Shown: one piece after another, positions 35,244 through 45,009 of the stretch | How positions within the stretch are numbered: the first letter of the stretch is position 1 | Layout: each line of letters opens with the position of its first letter | DNA from: JAADHG01 sp964418645 | GTDB lineage: Bacteria; Bacteroidota; Bacteroidia; Flavobacteriales; Flavobacteriaceae | Length of the DNA stretch: 64,000 nt | Assembly: GCA_964418645.1 (NCBI GenBank) | Contig: CAYQME010000001.1 | Location: 47,215 to 111,214, forward strand | Direction: 5' to 3' | The notes under the pieces: generated by a model | What the model was told of the DNA's origin: nothing | The model's database searches: none | The model's input: only the letters and a program-made list of their open reading frames with translations | Position numbers and translations under genes: made by a program

Positions 35244-36278
35244 ATGAAATTTACCGCAACGCAAATAGCAGAGATATTAGAAGGAGACATTGTAGGAAAC
35301 CCAAATGTTGAAGTTTCTAAACTCGCAAAAATTGAAGAGGGTACTAAAGGGTCGTTGACTTTTTTAGCAAACCCCAAATACACACAATATATATATAGCA
35401 CCAAAGCTTCAATTACTATTGTAAATAGTGATTTTAAGACTGATGTCGAAATTGATACTACTTTAATTAAGGTAAATGATGCCTATAAAGCATTTTCAAA
35501 ATTACTTGAGTATTACAACCAAGTAAAGATGAATAAAGTTGGTATAGAACAACCAAATTTCATTTCAGAAACTGCATCTTATGGCGACAATATCTATCTT
35601 GGTGCGTTTTCTTATATTGGAGATAATGTAATTATTGGCAATAATGTAAAGATTTACCCTAGCAGTTATATAGGAGATAATGTTACTATTGGAGATAATG
35701 TTGTTATTTTTTCCGGAGTAAAAATATATTCAGAGTGTATTATAGGTAATAATTGCTTTATCAACTCAGGAGCTATTATTGGAGCTGACGGATTTGGTTT
35801 TACACCTAGCGAAAAAGGAGAATATAATAAAGTGCCTCAAACCGGAAGTGTTATTCTTGAAGATAATGTTGATATTGGAGCAGCCACAACAATAGATAGA
35901 GCGACATTGGGATCAACAATCATTCGGAAAGGTGTTAAATTGGATAATCAAATTCAAATTGCCCATAACGTTGACATTGGAAAAAATACTGTTATAGCAG
36001 CACAAACAGGTATTGCTGGATCGACAAAAATTGGAGAAAATTGTCAAATAGGAGGACAAGTTGGAATAGTTGGGCACTTAACCATTGGTAACAATGTAAA
36101 AATCCAAGCACAATCTGGAATTGGAAGAAATGTAAAGGATAATGAAGTGTTACAAGGTTCACCAGCTCTCAAGTATGGCGATTATAATAAATCGTATGTA
36201 TATTTTAAAAACTTACCTAAAATTGTAAAAGAAATAAGTGAAATTGAAAAAAAATTGAAAAAAAATGATTTGCACTGA
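35244..36278 (+). CDS. lpxD: UDP-3-O-acylglucosamine N-acyltransferase LpxD
   Basis: Third acylation step of lipid A synthesis: adds a 3-hydroxyacyl chain from ACP to UDP-3-O-acyl-GlcN. At 344 residues it has a UDP-binding N-terminal domain (about 1-100, with [11 protein letters not shown]), then a left-handed beta-helix of hexapeptide repeats. The catalytic His is His241 in [12 protein letters not shown]. The ATG at 35244 is preferred to a TTG three codons upstream. Its end overlaps lpxC-fabZ by 14 bp, so translation is coupled. Confidence 0.96.
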   Translation: MKFTATQIAEILEGDIVGNPNVEVSKLAKIEEGTKGSLTFLANPKYTQYIYSTKASITIVNSDFKTDVEIDTTLIKVNDAYKAFSKLLEYYNQVKMNKVGIEQPNFISETASYGDNIYLGAFSYIGDNVIIGNNVKIYPSSYIGDNVTIGDNVVIFSGVKIYSECIIGNNCFINSGAIIGADGFGFTPSEKGEYNKVPQTGSVILEDNVDIGAATTIDRATLGSTIIRKGVKLDNQIQIAHNVDIGKNTVIAAQTGIAGSTKIGENCQIGGQVGIVGHLTIGNNVKIQAQSGIGRNVKDNEVLQGSPALKYGDYNKSYVYFKNLPKIVKEISEIEKKLKKNDLH

Positions 36279-37665
36279 GAATAAGCAAAAAACCATAGTT
36301 AAAGAGGTTTCGCTTAAAGGAGTCGGTCTTCATACTGGAAAAGATGTAACCTTAACTTTTAAACCTGCCGAAGTAAACAATGGATATTCATTTAAAAGAG
36401 TAGATTTAGAAGGAAATCCTATTGTAAATGCTGATGTTAGTTACGTTGTAAATACACAAAGAGGAACCTGCTTAGAAAAAAATGGCGTAACTATACAAAC
36501 TTGCGAACATGTTTTAGCCTCTTTAGTCGGTCTAGAAATTGACAATGTAATAATAGAGCTTAACGCTTCTGAGCCTCCAATAATGGATGGATCTTCTAAG
36601 TATTTTATTGAGGCGTTGGAAACTGTTGGGTGTATTGAACAAGATGGTTATCGTGAAGAATACGTAATTAAAGATGTAATATCATATACTGATGAAGACA
36701 CTGGTAGTGAAATCACTATTATTCCAGCTAATGAATATCAAGTTACTACTATGGTTGACTTTGGAACGAAGGTATTAGGGACTCAAAACGCAACCCTAAA
36801 CCATATTTCAGATTTTAAAGACCAAATATCCGCATCTAGAACATTTAGTTTTTTACATGAAATAGAAATGTTGTTAGAGCATGGTTTAATAAAGGGAGGT
36901 GATTTAAATAATGCTATTGTTTATGTAGATAAAGAATTATCTCCAGAAACAATGGAGCGCCTTAAAGTAGCCTTTAAAAAAGATAATATTGCAGTTAAAC
37001 CTAACGGAATTCTTGATAATCTTACATTACATCATCCAAATGAGGCAGCAAGACATAAACTTTTAGATGTAATTGGAGATTTGACATTAATAGGCACACG
37101 AATACGGGGTAAAGTTATAGCCAATAAACCAGGACATTTTGTAAACACACAATTTGCTAAGAAAATGGCAAAGATTATTAAAATCGAAAAGCGTAATAAT
37201 GTACCATATGTAGATTTGAATCAAGAACCGTTGATGGATATTAGTCAAATTATGAATATGTTACCTCATAGGCAACCATTTTTATTGATTGATAAAATAT
37301 TCGAACTATCAAAAACACATGTTATTGGTTTAAAAAATGTTACCATGAATGAGCCTTTTTTTGAAGGTCATTTTCCTGGATCTCCAGTTATGCCAGGTGT
37401 TTTAATAGTTGAAGCTATGGCACAAACAGGAGGGATTTTGTTACTGAGCACAGTACCTGATCCTGAGAATTATTTAACCCTTTTCATGAAAATTGATAAA
37501 GTAAGGTTTAAACAAAGAGTCGTACCAGGAGATACCTTAATTTTTAAATGCTCTTTAATAGCTCCCATTAGACGCGGAATTTGCCATATGCAAGGTTATG
37601 CCTATACAAATGGAAAGCTTTGTGTAGAAGCTGAACTAATGGCCCAAATAACAAAAGTTAAATAA
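36265..37665 (+). CDS. lpxC-fabZ: bifunctional UDP-3-O-acyl-GlcNAc deacetylase / 3-hydroxyacyl-ACP dehydratase
   Basis: A natural fusion characteristic of Bacteroidetes. LpxC (about 1-310) removes the acetyl group, the committed lipid A step; its zinc ligands are His80 in TCEHVLAS and the His in [13 protein letters not shown] near 257. FabZ (about 320-466) is a hotdog dehydratase of fatty acid elongation with MLPHRQPF and the catalytic His and Glu in [22 protein letters not shown] near 369-385. The fusion ties lipid A and fatty acid flux together at the level of expression. It starts inside the end of lpxD; lpxA follows 93 bp later. Confidence 0.97.
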   Translation: MICTENKQKTIVKEVSLKGVGLHTGKDVTLTFKPAEVNNGYSFKRVDLEGNPIVNADVSYVVNTQRGTCLEKNGVTIQTCEHVLASLVGLEIDNVIIELNASEPPIMDGSSKYFIEALETVGCIEQDGYREEYVIKDVISYTDEDTGSEITIIPANEYQVTTMVDFGTKVLGTQNATLNHISDFKDQISASRTFSFLHEIEMLLEHGLIKGGDLNNAIVYVDKELSPETMERLKVAFKKDNIAVKPNGILDNLTLHHPNEAARHKLLDVIGDLTLIGTRIRGKVIANKPGHFVNTQFAKKMAKIIKIEKRNNVPYVDLNQEPLMDISQIMNMLPHRQPFLLIDKIFELSKTHVIGLKNVTMNEPFFEGHFPGSPVMPGVLIVEAMAQTGGILLLSTVPDPENYLTLFMKIDKVRFKQRVVPGDTLIFKCSLIAPIRRGICHMQGYAYTNGKLCVEAELMAQITKVK

Positions 37666-37758
37666 TTATGAACCGAGCTAAAAATTAATTTTATAGAGTT
37701 TTCTTAAATTATGATTAGCGAACACATTTCACTTTTTAGAAACAATAAAATATAAGAA

Positions 37759-38544
37759 ATGAATCAACCACTTGCTTACGTACATCCCGGAGCCAAAATA
37801 GCTAAAAATGTTGTTATAGAACCGTTTACAACTATCCATAATAATGTGGTGATTGGTGATGGGACATGGATAGGCTCTAATGTTACCATAATGGAAGGCG
37901 CACGTATTGGAAAAAATTGTAATATATTTCCAGGATCAATTATTTCTGCAATACCGCAAGATTTAAAGTATAATGACGAGGATACTACTGTAGAGATAGG
38001 TAATAACGTTACTATTAGAGAGTGTGTAACTATAAACAGAGGTACTTCAGATAAAATGAAAACAGTTATTGGTAATGACTGTTTAATAATGGCATATTGC
38101 CATATTGCACACGATTGCGTAGTTGGGAATAATTGCATTTTTTCAAATAATAGCACATTGGCTGGTCATATTACAGTTGGCGACCATGTTATTCTTGCAG
38201 GAATGACAGCTGTTCATCAATTTTGCTCCATTGGTAATCATGCATTTGTTACTGGTGGAACTTTAGTACGTAAAGATGTACCACCATATGTTAAGGCAGG
38301 TCGAGAACCTATAGCCTATGTTGGAATTAATTCTGTTGGTTTGCGTCGTAGAGGGTTCAATTCAGATAAAATTAGAGAAATTCAAAACATTTATAGATTA
38401 CTCTATCAAAGAAACTATAACAATACTCAAGCTTCAGAAATTATTGAAGCAGAAATGGAAGCCACTCCAGAGCGAGACGAAATTTTACAGTTTATAAAGA
38501 ATTCGCATCGTGGCATAATGAAAGGATATTTTAAATTAAAATAA
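37759..38544 (+). CDS. lpxA: UDP-N-acetylglucosamine O-acyltransferase LpxA
   Basis: First step of lipid A synthesis, 3-O-acylation of UDP-GlcNAc by 3-hydroxyacyl-ACP. At 261 residues it has the usual length: an N-terminal left-handed beta-helix of hexapeptide repeats and a C-terminal helical part (RRGFNSDKIREIQNIYRLLY). The catalytic His is His118 in CHIAHDC. ATG start. It lies 3 bp before the EF-P gene, which is the normal flavobacterial arrangement. Confidence 0.97.
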   Translation: MNQPLAYVHPGAKIAKNVVIEPFTTIHNNVVIGDGTWIGSNVTIMEGARIGKNCNIFPGSIISAIPQDLKYNDEDTTVEIGNNVTIRECVTINRGTSDKMKTVIGNDCLIMAYCHIAHDCVVGNNCIFSNNSTLAGHITVGDHVILAGMTAVHQFCSIGNHAFVTGGTLVRKDVPPYVKAGREPIAYVGINSVGLRRRGFNSDKIREIQNIYRLLYQRNYNNTQASEIIEAEMEATPERDEILQFIKNSHRGIMKGYFKLK

Positions 38545-38547
38545 AAA

Positions 38548-39114
38548 ATGGCAAATACTTCAGATATAAGAAATGGATTGTGTATTAAATACAACCACGA
38601 TATTTATAAAATTATTGAATTTCTACATGTAAAACCTGGTAAAGGTCCAGCATTTGTAAGAACAAAAATGAAAAGTGTAACCACTGGAAAAGTTTTAGAT
38701 AACACATTTTCTGCAGGACATAAAATCGATGAAGTTAGGGTAGAAACTCATAAATTTCAATACTTATATCCAGAAGGAGACATGTTTCATTTTATGAATG
38801 TAGAGGATTATAACCAAATAATGTTAAATAAAAGTGCTATTGATAATCCTGGATTATTGAAAGAAGGAGAAGTAGTTACAGTTATTATCAATTCTGAAGA
38901 TAATATGCCGCTTTCTGTTGATATGCCTGCAAGTGTAATTCTTGAAGTTACTGCTACAGAACCTGGTGTAAAAGGAAATACAGCAACCAATGCCACTAAG
39001 CCAGCAACAGTTGAAACGGGCGCTACGGTTATGGTACCTTTATTTATTAATGAAGGTGATAAAATAAAAGTAGAAACTGAAAAAGGAACTTACAAAGAAC
39101 GTATTAAGGCGTAA
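38548..39114 (+). CDS. efp: elongation factor P
   Basis: EF-P relieves ribosome stalling at polyproline. 188 residues in three beta domains, with the tip loop KPGKGPAFVRTK where the lysine would be modified or left bare. No EarP or EpmA gene is in the window. The rest matches the family: LDNTFSAGHKIDEVRVE, YPEGDMFHFMN and VKGNTATNATKPATVETGA. It sits inside the lpx block, 3 bp after lpxA, so co-transcription with lipid A genes is likely. Confidence 0.97.
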   Translation: MANTSDIRNGLCIKYNHDIYKIIEFLHVKPGKGPAFVRTKMKSVTTGKVLDNTFSAGHKIDEVRVETHKFQYLYPEGDMFHFMNVEDYNQIMLNKSAIDNPGLLKEGEVVTVIINSEDNMPLSVDMPASVILEVTATEPGVKGNTATNATKPATVETGATVMVPLFINEGDKIKVETEKGTYKERIKA

Positions 39115-39126
39115 TTACCTAGTTTG

Positions 39127-40077
39127 ATGAAATTTTCTAAGCCACTCACCCTAAAACAAATTGCAAATCTTATTGATTGTGAATTTATAGGAAATGAAGA
39201 TTTTCCTGTTCTTGGCATGAATGAAATTCACGTTGTAACATCTGGAGATATTGTATTTGTTGATCATTCTAAATACTATGACAAAGCTTTAGAATCTAAT
39301 GCTACAATTGTATTAATAAACAAAGTTGTAGATTGTCCACAAGGTAAAGCACTTTTAATATCCGACGATCCATTTAGAGATTTTAATAAGCTCATAACTT
39401 ATTTTAAACCGTTTCAGTCATCAAATAATTCTATTTCCGATAGTGCCATAGTTGGCAAAAATACAGTTATTCAACCCAATTGTTTTATTGGAAATAACGT
39501 TGTAATTGGCGACAATTGTGTTATACATTCTAATGTTAGTATTTATGATGATACTATTATCGGTAACAATGTTATTATACATGCGAATGCAGTTTTAGGT
39601 GCCAGTGCTTTTTACTATAAAAATAGACCAGAAGGATTTGATCAACTTAAATCTGGTGGAAGAGTTGTTATTGAAAATAATGTCGATTTAGGAGCATCGT
39701 GTACTATTGATAGAGGTGTCACCGGAGATACTATCATTGGAGAAGGTTCTAAATTAGATAATCAAATTCAAATTGGACATGATACTGTAATAGGAAAAAA
39801 ATGTCTTATTGCTTCACAAGTAGGAATTGCTGGTTGTTCAGTGATTGAAGATGAAGTAACTATTTGGGGACAAGTAGGAATAACAAGTGGTGTTACCATA
39901 GGTTCTAAAGCAGTTATCTCAGCCAAAGCTGGAGTAAGTAAGTCTTTAGAAGGTGGAAAGAGTTATTTTGGTATTCCAGCTGATGATTTTAGGTCTAAAT
40001 ACAAAGAAATTGCAGCCATACGCAAGATTCCAGATATTTTAGAAAAATTGAAGAAACAAGAAGAAAAAAAATCTTAA
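39127..40077 (+). CDS. second LpxD-like hexapeptide acyltransferase
   Basis: A 316-residue paralogue of LpxD with an LpxD-like N-terminal domain (TLKQIANLIDCEF, GDIVFVDHSKY) and beta-helix. The catalytic-type His is kept as His218 in NQIQIGHDTVIG. The beta-helix is slightly shorter than in lpxD and the C-terminus ends in a charged helix KLKKQEEKKS. The second gene likely acts on a different nucleotide sugar or acyl chain (inference). ATG at 39127 directly follows a TTG. It lies 12 bp after efp and 93 bp before sucD. Confidence 0.85.
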   Translation: MKFSKPLTLKQIANLIDCEFIGNEDFPVLGMNEIHVVTSGDIVFVDHSKYYDKALESNATIVLINKVVDCPQGKALLISDDPFRDFNKLITYFKPFQSSNNSISDSAIVGKNTVIQPNCFIGNNVVIGDNCVIHSNVSIYDDTIIGNNVIIHANAVLGASAFYYKNRPEGFDQLKSGGRVVIENNVDLGASCTIDRGVTGDTIIGEGSKLDNQIQIGHDTVIGKKCLIASQVGIAGCSVIEDEVTIWGQVGITSGVTIGSKAVISAKAGVSKSLEGGKSYFGIPADDFRSKYKEIAAIRKIPDILEKLKKQEEKKS

Positions 40078-40129
40078 TGATTTCTATAAATAAACTATGA
40101 ATTAGCTTTAAAAACCGAATTCATTAAAT

Positions 40130-40137
40130 TACTTTTG
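40130..40137 (+). promoter_or_regulatory. -7 promoter box for sucD
   Basis: TACTTTTG fits TAnnTTTG and ends 33 bp before the sucD ATG. No clear -33 element. Confidence 0.45.
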
Positions 40138-40170
40138 TCCACCTTAATAAATCAATTTAAATAAACTCAA

Positions 40171-41043
40171 ATGAGCGTTTTAGTAAATAAAGATTCCAAA
40201 ATAATAGTACAAGGATTTACAGGAAGTGAAGGTACATTTCATGCTACTCAAATGATAGCGTATGGAACTAATGTTGTTGGAGGTGTTACACCAGGAAAAG
40301 GTGGTCAATCACATTTAGATAAACCCGTTTTTAATACAGTTGAAGACGCAGTTAACAAAGTTGGAGCAGATACAACCATAATTTTTGTCCCACCAGCATT
40401 TGCTGCTGACGCTATTATGGAAGCCGCTGATGCAGGAATTAAAGTAATTATTACTATTACTGAAGGAATTCCTGTAGCTGACATGATTAAAGCTTCTGAT
40501 TATATAAAAGATAAAGCGTGTCGTTTAATAGGTCCTAATTGTCCTGGAATAATTACTCCAGGAGAAGCAAAAGTGGGTATCATGCCAGGGTTTGTATTTA
40601 AAAAAGGTAAAGTTGGAATTATATCAAAATCTGGAACATTAACCTATGAGGCTGCTGATCAAGTAGTAAAGCAAGGATTAGGTATTACAACTGCAATTGG
40701 CATTGGTGGAGATCCAATTATTGGAACCACAACAAAAGATGCTGTTGAACTATTTGTAAACGATCCTGAAACTGAGTGTATTGTTATGATTGGTGAAATT
40801 GGAGGTCAACTGGAAGGAGATGCTGCACAGTGGTATAAAGCGAGTGGTAGTAAAAAGCCGGTAATAGGTTTTATAGCTGGTGAAACTGCACCTGCTGGTC
40901 GTACGATGGGACACGCTGGTGCAATTGTTGGCGGAAGTGATGATACTGCACAAGCAAAGAAACGGATTTTAAGAGATTGTGGGATTCATGTTGTTGAATC
41001 TCCTGCCGAAATTGGTAAAAAAGTAGCTGAAGTTTTAGCTTAA
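40171..41043 (+). CDS. sucD: succinyl-CoA synthetase alpha subunit
   Basis: TCA-cycle enzyme subunit that carries the phosphohistidine intermediate: succinyl-CoA + ADP/GDP + Pi to succinate + ATP/GTP. 290 residues, with the CoA-binding region [14 protein letters not shown] at the N-terminus, [12 protein letters not shown] in the middle and the phospho-His His248 in [13 protein letters not shown]. The beta subunit (sucC) is not adjacent, as is common in flavobacteria. A strong terminator follows directly. Confidence 0.97.
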   Translation: MSVLVNKDSKIIVQGFTGSEGTFHATQMIAYGTNVVGGVTPGKGGQSHLDKPVFNTVEDAVNKVGADTTIIFVPPAFAADAIMEAADAGIKVIITITEGIPVADMIKASDYIKDKACRLIGPNCPGIITPGEAKVGIMPGFVFKKGKVGIISKSGTLTYEAADQVVKQGLGITTAIGIGGDPIIGTTTKDAVELFVNDPETECIVMIGEIGGQLEGDAAQWYKASGSKKPVIGFIAGETAPAGRTMGHAGAIVGGSDDTAQAKKRILRDCGIHVVESPAEIGKKVAEVLA

Positions 41044-41060
41044 GAATAATGGATACTGTT

Positions 41061-41090
41061 AAAAACCTCACAAGAATTTGTGAGGTTTTT
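41061..41090 (+). terminator. intrinsic terminator after sucD
   Basis: Perfect 13-bp stem: AAAAACCTCACAA (41061-41073), loop GAAT, TTGTGAGGTTTTT (41078-41090), followed by TTTATTT. It lies 18 bp after the sucD stop and separates it from fabG. Confidence 0.93.
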
Positions 41091-41114
41091 TTATTTCATA
41101 CAACTTGTATTTCC

Positions 41115-41122
41115 TATATTTG
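41115..41122 (+). promoter_or_regulatory. -7 promoter box for fabG
   Basis: TATATTTG fits TAnnTTTG and lies 52 bp upstream of the fabG ATG, just after the sucD terminator. Confidence 0.5.
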
Positions 41123-41174
41123 ATTTACAACTAATCATGTCATAAAACCATCAAAAAATAATAAACAGAGACAC

Positions 41175-41921
41175 ATGAAACTATTAGAAGGAAAAACAGC
41201 AATAATAACTGGTGCTAGCAGAGGAATAGGCAAAGGTATTGCCAAAGTTTTTGCAGAGCAAGGCGCTAATGTTGCATTTACCTATAGCGCTTCTGTTGAA
41301 GCAGCAAAAGTACTAGAGAAAGAATTGAATGCGCTTGGTGTTAAAGCAAAAGGCTACCAAAGTAATGCGGCTGATTTTCAGCAAGCTCAAAATTTAGCCA
41401 CAGAAATATTGAAAGAATTTGGTAGCATAGATGTACTAATTAATAATGCAGGAATTACAAAAGATAATCTCTTAATGCGCATAAGCGAAGAAGATTTTGA
41501 TAAAGTAATTGAAGTAAACCTAAAGTCAGTTTTCAACCTTACTAAAGCAGTAATTCGTCCAATGATGAAACAGCGCAAAGGCTCTATAATAAACATGAGC
41601 TCTGTTGTTGGTGTTAAAGGAAATGCTGGTCAAACCAATTACGCAGCTTCTAAAGCTGGAATAATTGGTTTTTCTAAGTCTGTAGCTTTAGAATTGGGAT
41701 CTCGCAATATTAGAAGCAATGTAATCGCACCAGGGTTTATTGAAACAGAAATGACAGCAAAACTAGATGAAGCAACTGTTGATAGCTGGCGAAAAGCAAT
41801 TCCTTTAAAGCGTGGTGGAACTCCAGAAGATATTGCTAATGCATGTGTGTTTTTAGCAAGTGATATGGCTTCATATATTACAGGACAGACATTAAATGTA
41901 GATGGAGGAATGCTTACTTAA
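41175..41921 (+). CDS. fabG: 3-oxoacyl-[ACP] reductase
   Basis: NADPH-dependent SDR of fatty acid synthesis. 248 residues with the cofactor motif GASRGIGKG near 12-20, NNAG at about 92, and the catalytic Ser143, Tyr156 and Lys160 (NMSSVVG and NYAASKAG). The C-terminal GQTLNVDGGM is typical. It has its own promoter box and is followed by a VWA-like gene after a repeat-like sequence. Confidence 0.95.
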   Translation: MKLLEGKTAIITGASRGIGKGIAKVFAEQGANVAFTYSASVEAAKVLEKELNALGVKAKGYQSNAADFQQAQNLATEILKEFGSIDVLINNAGITKDNLLMRISEEDFDKVIEVNLKSVFNLTKAVIRPMMKQRKGSIINMSSVVGVKGNAGQTNYAASKAGIIGFSKSVALELGSRNIRSNVIAPGFIETEMTAKLDEATVDSWRKAIPLKRGGTPEDIANACVFLASDMASYITGQTLNVDGGMLT

Positions 41922-41929
41922 TCACTTTT

Positions 41930-41954
41930 GTCATTTCCTCGAAGAAGAGAATCT
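41930..41954. repeat. decayed copy of an interspersed repeat
   Basis: The sequence starts GTCATTTCCTCGAAGAAGAG and is close to the GTCATTCCTGCGAAGGCAGG repeat seen between genes in many flavobacterial genomes. The internal TTCCTC/GAGAA symmetry is partly kept. It sits between fabG and the VWA-like gene. It creates a spurious N-terminal extension (FPRRRES) in the next reading frame. Confidence 0.45.
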
Positions 41955-41978
41955 ATTCAATCAAAACTAAATATATTT

Positions 41979-44009
41979 ATGAGTTCAGAAACTCTAATCT
42001 ATATAATTTTAGCTGGAATAGCAGCGCTTTTGTTAGCGCTGTTTCAGTATTTGTATAAATCTAAGCATAACAAGCTAAATATAAGTTTTGCTGTGTTACG
42101 ATTTGTGTCAATTTTTGCAATATTATTGCTAATTAGCAATCCTAAATTTGAAAAAGTTACGCTTTATAATGAAAACCCTAATCTTGTTGTTGCTATTGAT
42201 AATTCTGAATCTATTCAGCATTTAAATCAAGTTGGCAACACAACACAATTATTAAAGATTATTGAAAATGATGCACAGTTAAATGAACATTTCAATATTG
42301 TATATTATAAGTTTGGAAATAGTTTTGAAACTATAGATTCACTCAATTTTAAAGATTCTCAAACAAATTTAGCTAGTGTTTTTAATGATTTGTCTCAAAT
42401 CTATAAAAACACTACAAGCCCAACACTTTTGATTACAGATGGAAACCAAACCTATGGAAGTGATTACGAATTTGTATCGCAAAACTATAAACAAGTCGTA
42501 TTTCCAATTATTCTTGGCGACACAACTACTTATTCAGATATAAAAATAAAGCAACTGAATGTTAATAAGTACGCTTATTTAAAAAATAAATTTCCTGTTG
42601 AAATTATTACTGTTTACAACGGGAAAACAAATGTGAATTCACAGTTAATAGTCACTTTAAATAGCACAACAGTTTACAAGCAAAACCTTAATTTCTCTAA
42701 GACCCAAAATTCGCAAACTATTAATTTTACTTTGCCAGCAAACAAAATTGGTATAAATAGCTATGTAGCAATACTCACTCCTATTGAGAATGAAAAGAAT
42801 ACGATTAATAACACGAAACCGTTCGCTGTCGATATTATAGATCAAAAAACTAATGTTGCTATTGTAAGTTCTATTATCCATCCAGATATTGGCACTCTTA
42901 AAAAGGCTATTGAGAGTAATGAACAAAGGAGTGTTTCAGTTGTAAGTCCCAATGAGTATTTAAATACTGTAGATGATTTTCAAATGACTATTCTTTATCA
43001 GCCCAATACATCTTTTAGAACTGTATTTGAAGTACTTGATAAAGACAAAAGTAATAAGTTTGTCATCACAGGGACACAAACCCAATGGTCTTTTTTAAAT
43101 AGTATTCAAAACAATTACACTCAGGAAATAACTACTCAAATAGAAGATTATCAAGCCGAAGAGAATAACAACTATTCAACTTTTATAGTGGATGATCTTG
43201 CTTTTGGTGATTTTCCACCTTTGCAATCTGAATTTGGGAGTCTTAACTTCAATATTCCAGTGGAAACTATATTATTCAAACGGGTAAATAACACAATAGT
43301 TGAAGAACCATTGCTAGCCACTTTTGAAGATAATGGCAGGAGGGAAGTATTGCTCGCTGGAGAACATATATGGAAGTGGCGTGCGCTAAGCTATCTTAAT
43401 AATAAATCGTTTCAGCAATTCGATAATTTTATAGGCAAGCTTGTGCAATATTTGGCAATGAACAAAAAAAGAAATCGTTTAAATTTAGAATACGAATCCT
43501 TTTATAATGGCAATGGAGATATAAAAATATTGGCTCAATTTTTTAATAAGAATTACAAATTTGATGCTAGAGCAAACATAAATATTGCAATGCGAGAAAT
43601 TAATTCTGATAATGAAACAATACTTCCGTTTATTTTAAAGCAAAGCAATTATCAAGTAGATTTAAGTAATTTTCCGTCTGGAGAATACAGTTTTACAGTT
43701 AATGCAAATAATGGAGAAATTACCCAATCTGGTCATATTAAAATTTTGGAGTACAATGTAGAGCAACAATTTTTGAATGCTAATGTAACAAAGTTGCAAC
43801 ATCTAGCAACTAATAGTTTAGGTACACATTATTCTATTGCTAATACAACTACATTAATAAGTGACTTATTAAATGATTCTCGTTTTAAAACAGTACAAAA
43901 AAATAGTAAAAATATTGTACCTTTGATTGACTTCAAATATCTATTAGCACTCATTGCATTGAGTCTGGCAATTGAGTGGTTTTTAAGAAAATATAACGGA
44001 CTCATTTAA
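41979..44009 (+). CDS. VWA-like membrane protein, hypothetical
   Basis: A 676-residue protein with two N-terminal helices (about 6-26 and 36-55, LLALFQYLYKSK then FVSIFAILLLISNP), a von Willebrand A-like domain beginning LVVAIDNSESIQ (a DxSxS metal site) and LLITDGNQTYGSD, then a large periplasmic beta-rich region and a C-terminal helix YLLALIALSLAIEWFL near 650. This architecture recalls BatA-type and glutamine-amidotransferase-like membrane proteins but the function is unknown. ATG at 41979 is used because the upstream in-frame TTG would include the repeat-derived FPRRRES segment. The SPFH gene follows after 18 bp. Confidence 0.75.
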   Translation: MSSETLIYIILAGIAALLLALFQYLYKSKHNKLNISFAVLRFVSIFAILLLISNPKFEKVTLYNENPNLVVAIDNSESIQHLNQVGNTTQLLKIIENDAQLNEHFNIVYYKFGNSFETIDSLNFKDSQTNLASVFNDLSQIYKNTTSPTLLITDGNQTYGSDYEFVSQNYKQVVFPIILGDTTTYSDIKIKQLNVNKYAYLKNKFPVEIITVYNGKTNVNSQLIVTLNSTTVYKQNLNFSKTQNSQTINFTLPANKIGINSYVAILTPIENEKNTINNTKPFAVDIIDQKTNVAIVSSIIHPDIGTLKKAIESNEQRSVSVVSPNEYLNTVDDFQMTILYQPNTSFRTVFEVLDKDKSNKFVITGTQTQWSFLNSIQNNYTQEITTQIEDYQAEENNNYSTFIVDDLAFGDFPPLQSEFGSLNFNIPVETILFKRVNNTIVEEPLLATFEDNGRREVLLAGEHIWKWRALSYLNNKSFQQFDNFIGKLVQYLAMNKKRNRLNLEYESFYNGNGDIKILAQFFNKNYKFDARANINIAMREINSDNETILPFILKQSNYQVDLSNFPSGEYSFTVNANNGEITQSGHIKILEYNVEQQFLNANVTKLQHLATNSLGTHYSIANTTTLISDLLNDSRFKTVQKNSKNIVPLIDFKYLLALIALSLAIEWFLRKYNGLI

Positions 44010-44027
44010 CTTAAATAACATATTAAA

Positions 44028-44843
44028 ATGGAAAAATTACCTAAAGTTGCTTTACCAGTAATCATAATCTTTATTGTTCTAATCGTATTATTTTCAAAAT
44101 CAGCAATAACCATTGGGTCGGGTGAAGCAGGTGTTTTATACAAAACTTTTGGAGGTGGTGTAGTAACTGACGAACCTGCACTAGGTGAAGGGTTTCATAT
44201 AGTAGCACCATGGAATAAAGTGTTTGTATATGAAGTTAGACAACAAGAAATACTTGAAACTTTACAAGTGCTTTCTTCTAACGGATTAGATATTAGACTG
44301 GAAGCTTCGGCTTGGTTTCAACCAGAATATGCAAGTTTAGGAAAATTGCATCAAGAAAAAGGACAAAGCTATATTTCAAGAGTATTACAACCAGCTATTC
44401 GTAGTGCTGCAAGAAGTGTAGTTGGGCGCTATACTCCAGAGCAATTGTATTCTAGTAAACGTGATGTAATTCAAGATGAAATTTATGAAGAAACTAAAAA
44501 AATTGTAGGCAAGCAATTTGTACAGCTTAACGAAATATTAGTTAGAGATGTAACATTACCACCAACAATTAAAGATGCCATTGAGCGTAAATTAAAGCAA
44601 GAACAAGAAAGCTTGGAATATGAGTTTAGGCTGGTAACTGCTGATAAAGAAGCTCAGAAACAACGTATTGAAGCGCAAGGTAAAGCAGATGCAAACAGAA
44701 TTTTAAGTGCATCACTTACAGACAAAATTCTTCAAGACAAAGGTATTGAAGCAACACTTAAACTAGCGCAATCACCTAATAGTAAGGTGGTCATTATAGG
44801 TTCTGGTAAAGATGGAATGCCAATAATTTTAGGAAATAATTAA
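44028..44843 (+). CDS. SPFH/prohibitin-family membrane protein
   Basis: A 271-residue protein with one N-terminal membrane helix (about 8-25, VALPVIIIFIVLIVLFSKSA) and an SPFH domain (about 28-200) of prohibitin type: GEAGVLYKTFGGG, GEGFHIVAPWNKVFVYEVRQQE, RSVVGRYTPEQLY, LVRDVTLPPTIKDAIERKL. A charged coiled coil AEKEAQKQRIEAQGKADANRIL-type region follows. Such proteins form ring assemblies on membranes and modulate proteases. It comes 18 bp after the VWA-like gene and is followed by the his leader. Confidence 0.9.
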   Translation: MEKLPKVALPVIIIFIVLIVLFSKSAITIGSGEAGVLYKTFGGGVVTDEPALGEGFHIVAPWNKVFVYEVRQQEILETLQVLSSNGLDIRLEASAWFQPEYASLGKLHQEKGQSYISRVLQPAIRSAARSVVGRYTPEQLYSSKRDVIQDEIYEETKKIVGKQFVQLNEILVRDVTLPPTIKDAIERKLKQEQESLEYEFRLVTADKEAQKQRIEAQGKADANRILSASLTDKILQDKGIEATLKLAQSPNSKVVIIGSGKDGMPIILGNN

Positions 44844-44908
44844 AATTATTTTAAAAAATTAGGAATTGTAATTATTAATTCTGAATATTTGTACAGATAA
44901 AAAACAAA

Positions 44909-44965
44909 ATGAATTTTATTCAATTACATCATCATCATTTTCATACTTGCACTCAAGCAGGCTGA
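44909..44965 (+). CDS. hisL: his operon leader peptide
   Basis: An 18-codon ORF, MNFIQLHHHHFHTCTQAG, with five His codons (four in a row at 44927-44938 and one at 44942). It lies 121 bp upstream of hisG and just before a terminator. Five His of 18 residues directly before the his operon leaves little doubt that it is a His-sensing leader. Ribosome stalling at the His run would leave 44951-44961 free to pair with 44999-45009; completing the peptide would cover that segment. Confidence 0.9.
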   Translation: MNFIQLHHHHFHTCTQAG

Positions 44966-45009
44966 AGATGTATTGAATAAAAACTAATATATTTTAAACC
45001 CGTTTGAGT
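44951..45009 (+). promoter_or_regulatory. his antiterminator helix (alternative structure)
   Basis: Positions 44951-44958 (ACTCAAGC) pair with 45002-45009 (GTTTGAGT), eight pairs with one G-T, and 44960-44961 pair with 44999-45000 across one mismatch. This uses the left arm of the terminator, so the two structures exclude each other. Confidence 0.7.

Noticed and set aside
41928..41978. N-terminal extension of the VWA-like protein (starting TTG, with FPRRRES)
   Set aside because: The extra codons fall inside a decayed interspersed repeat and the ATG at 41979 directly precedes the first membrane helix.
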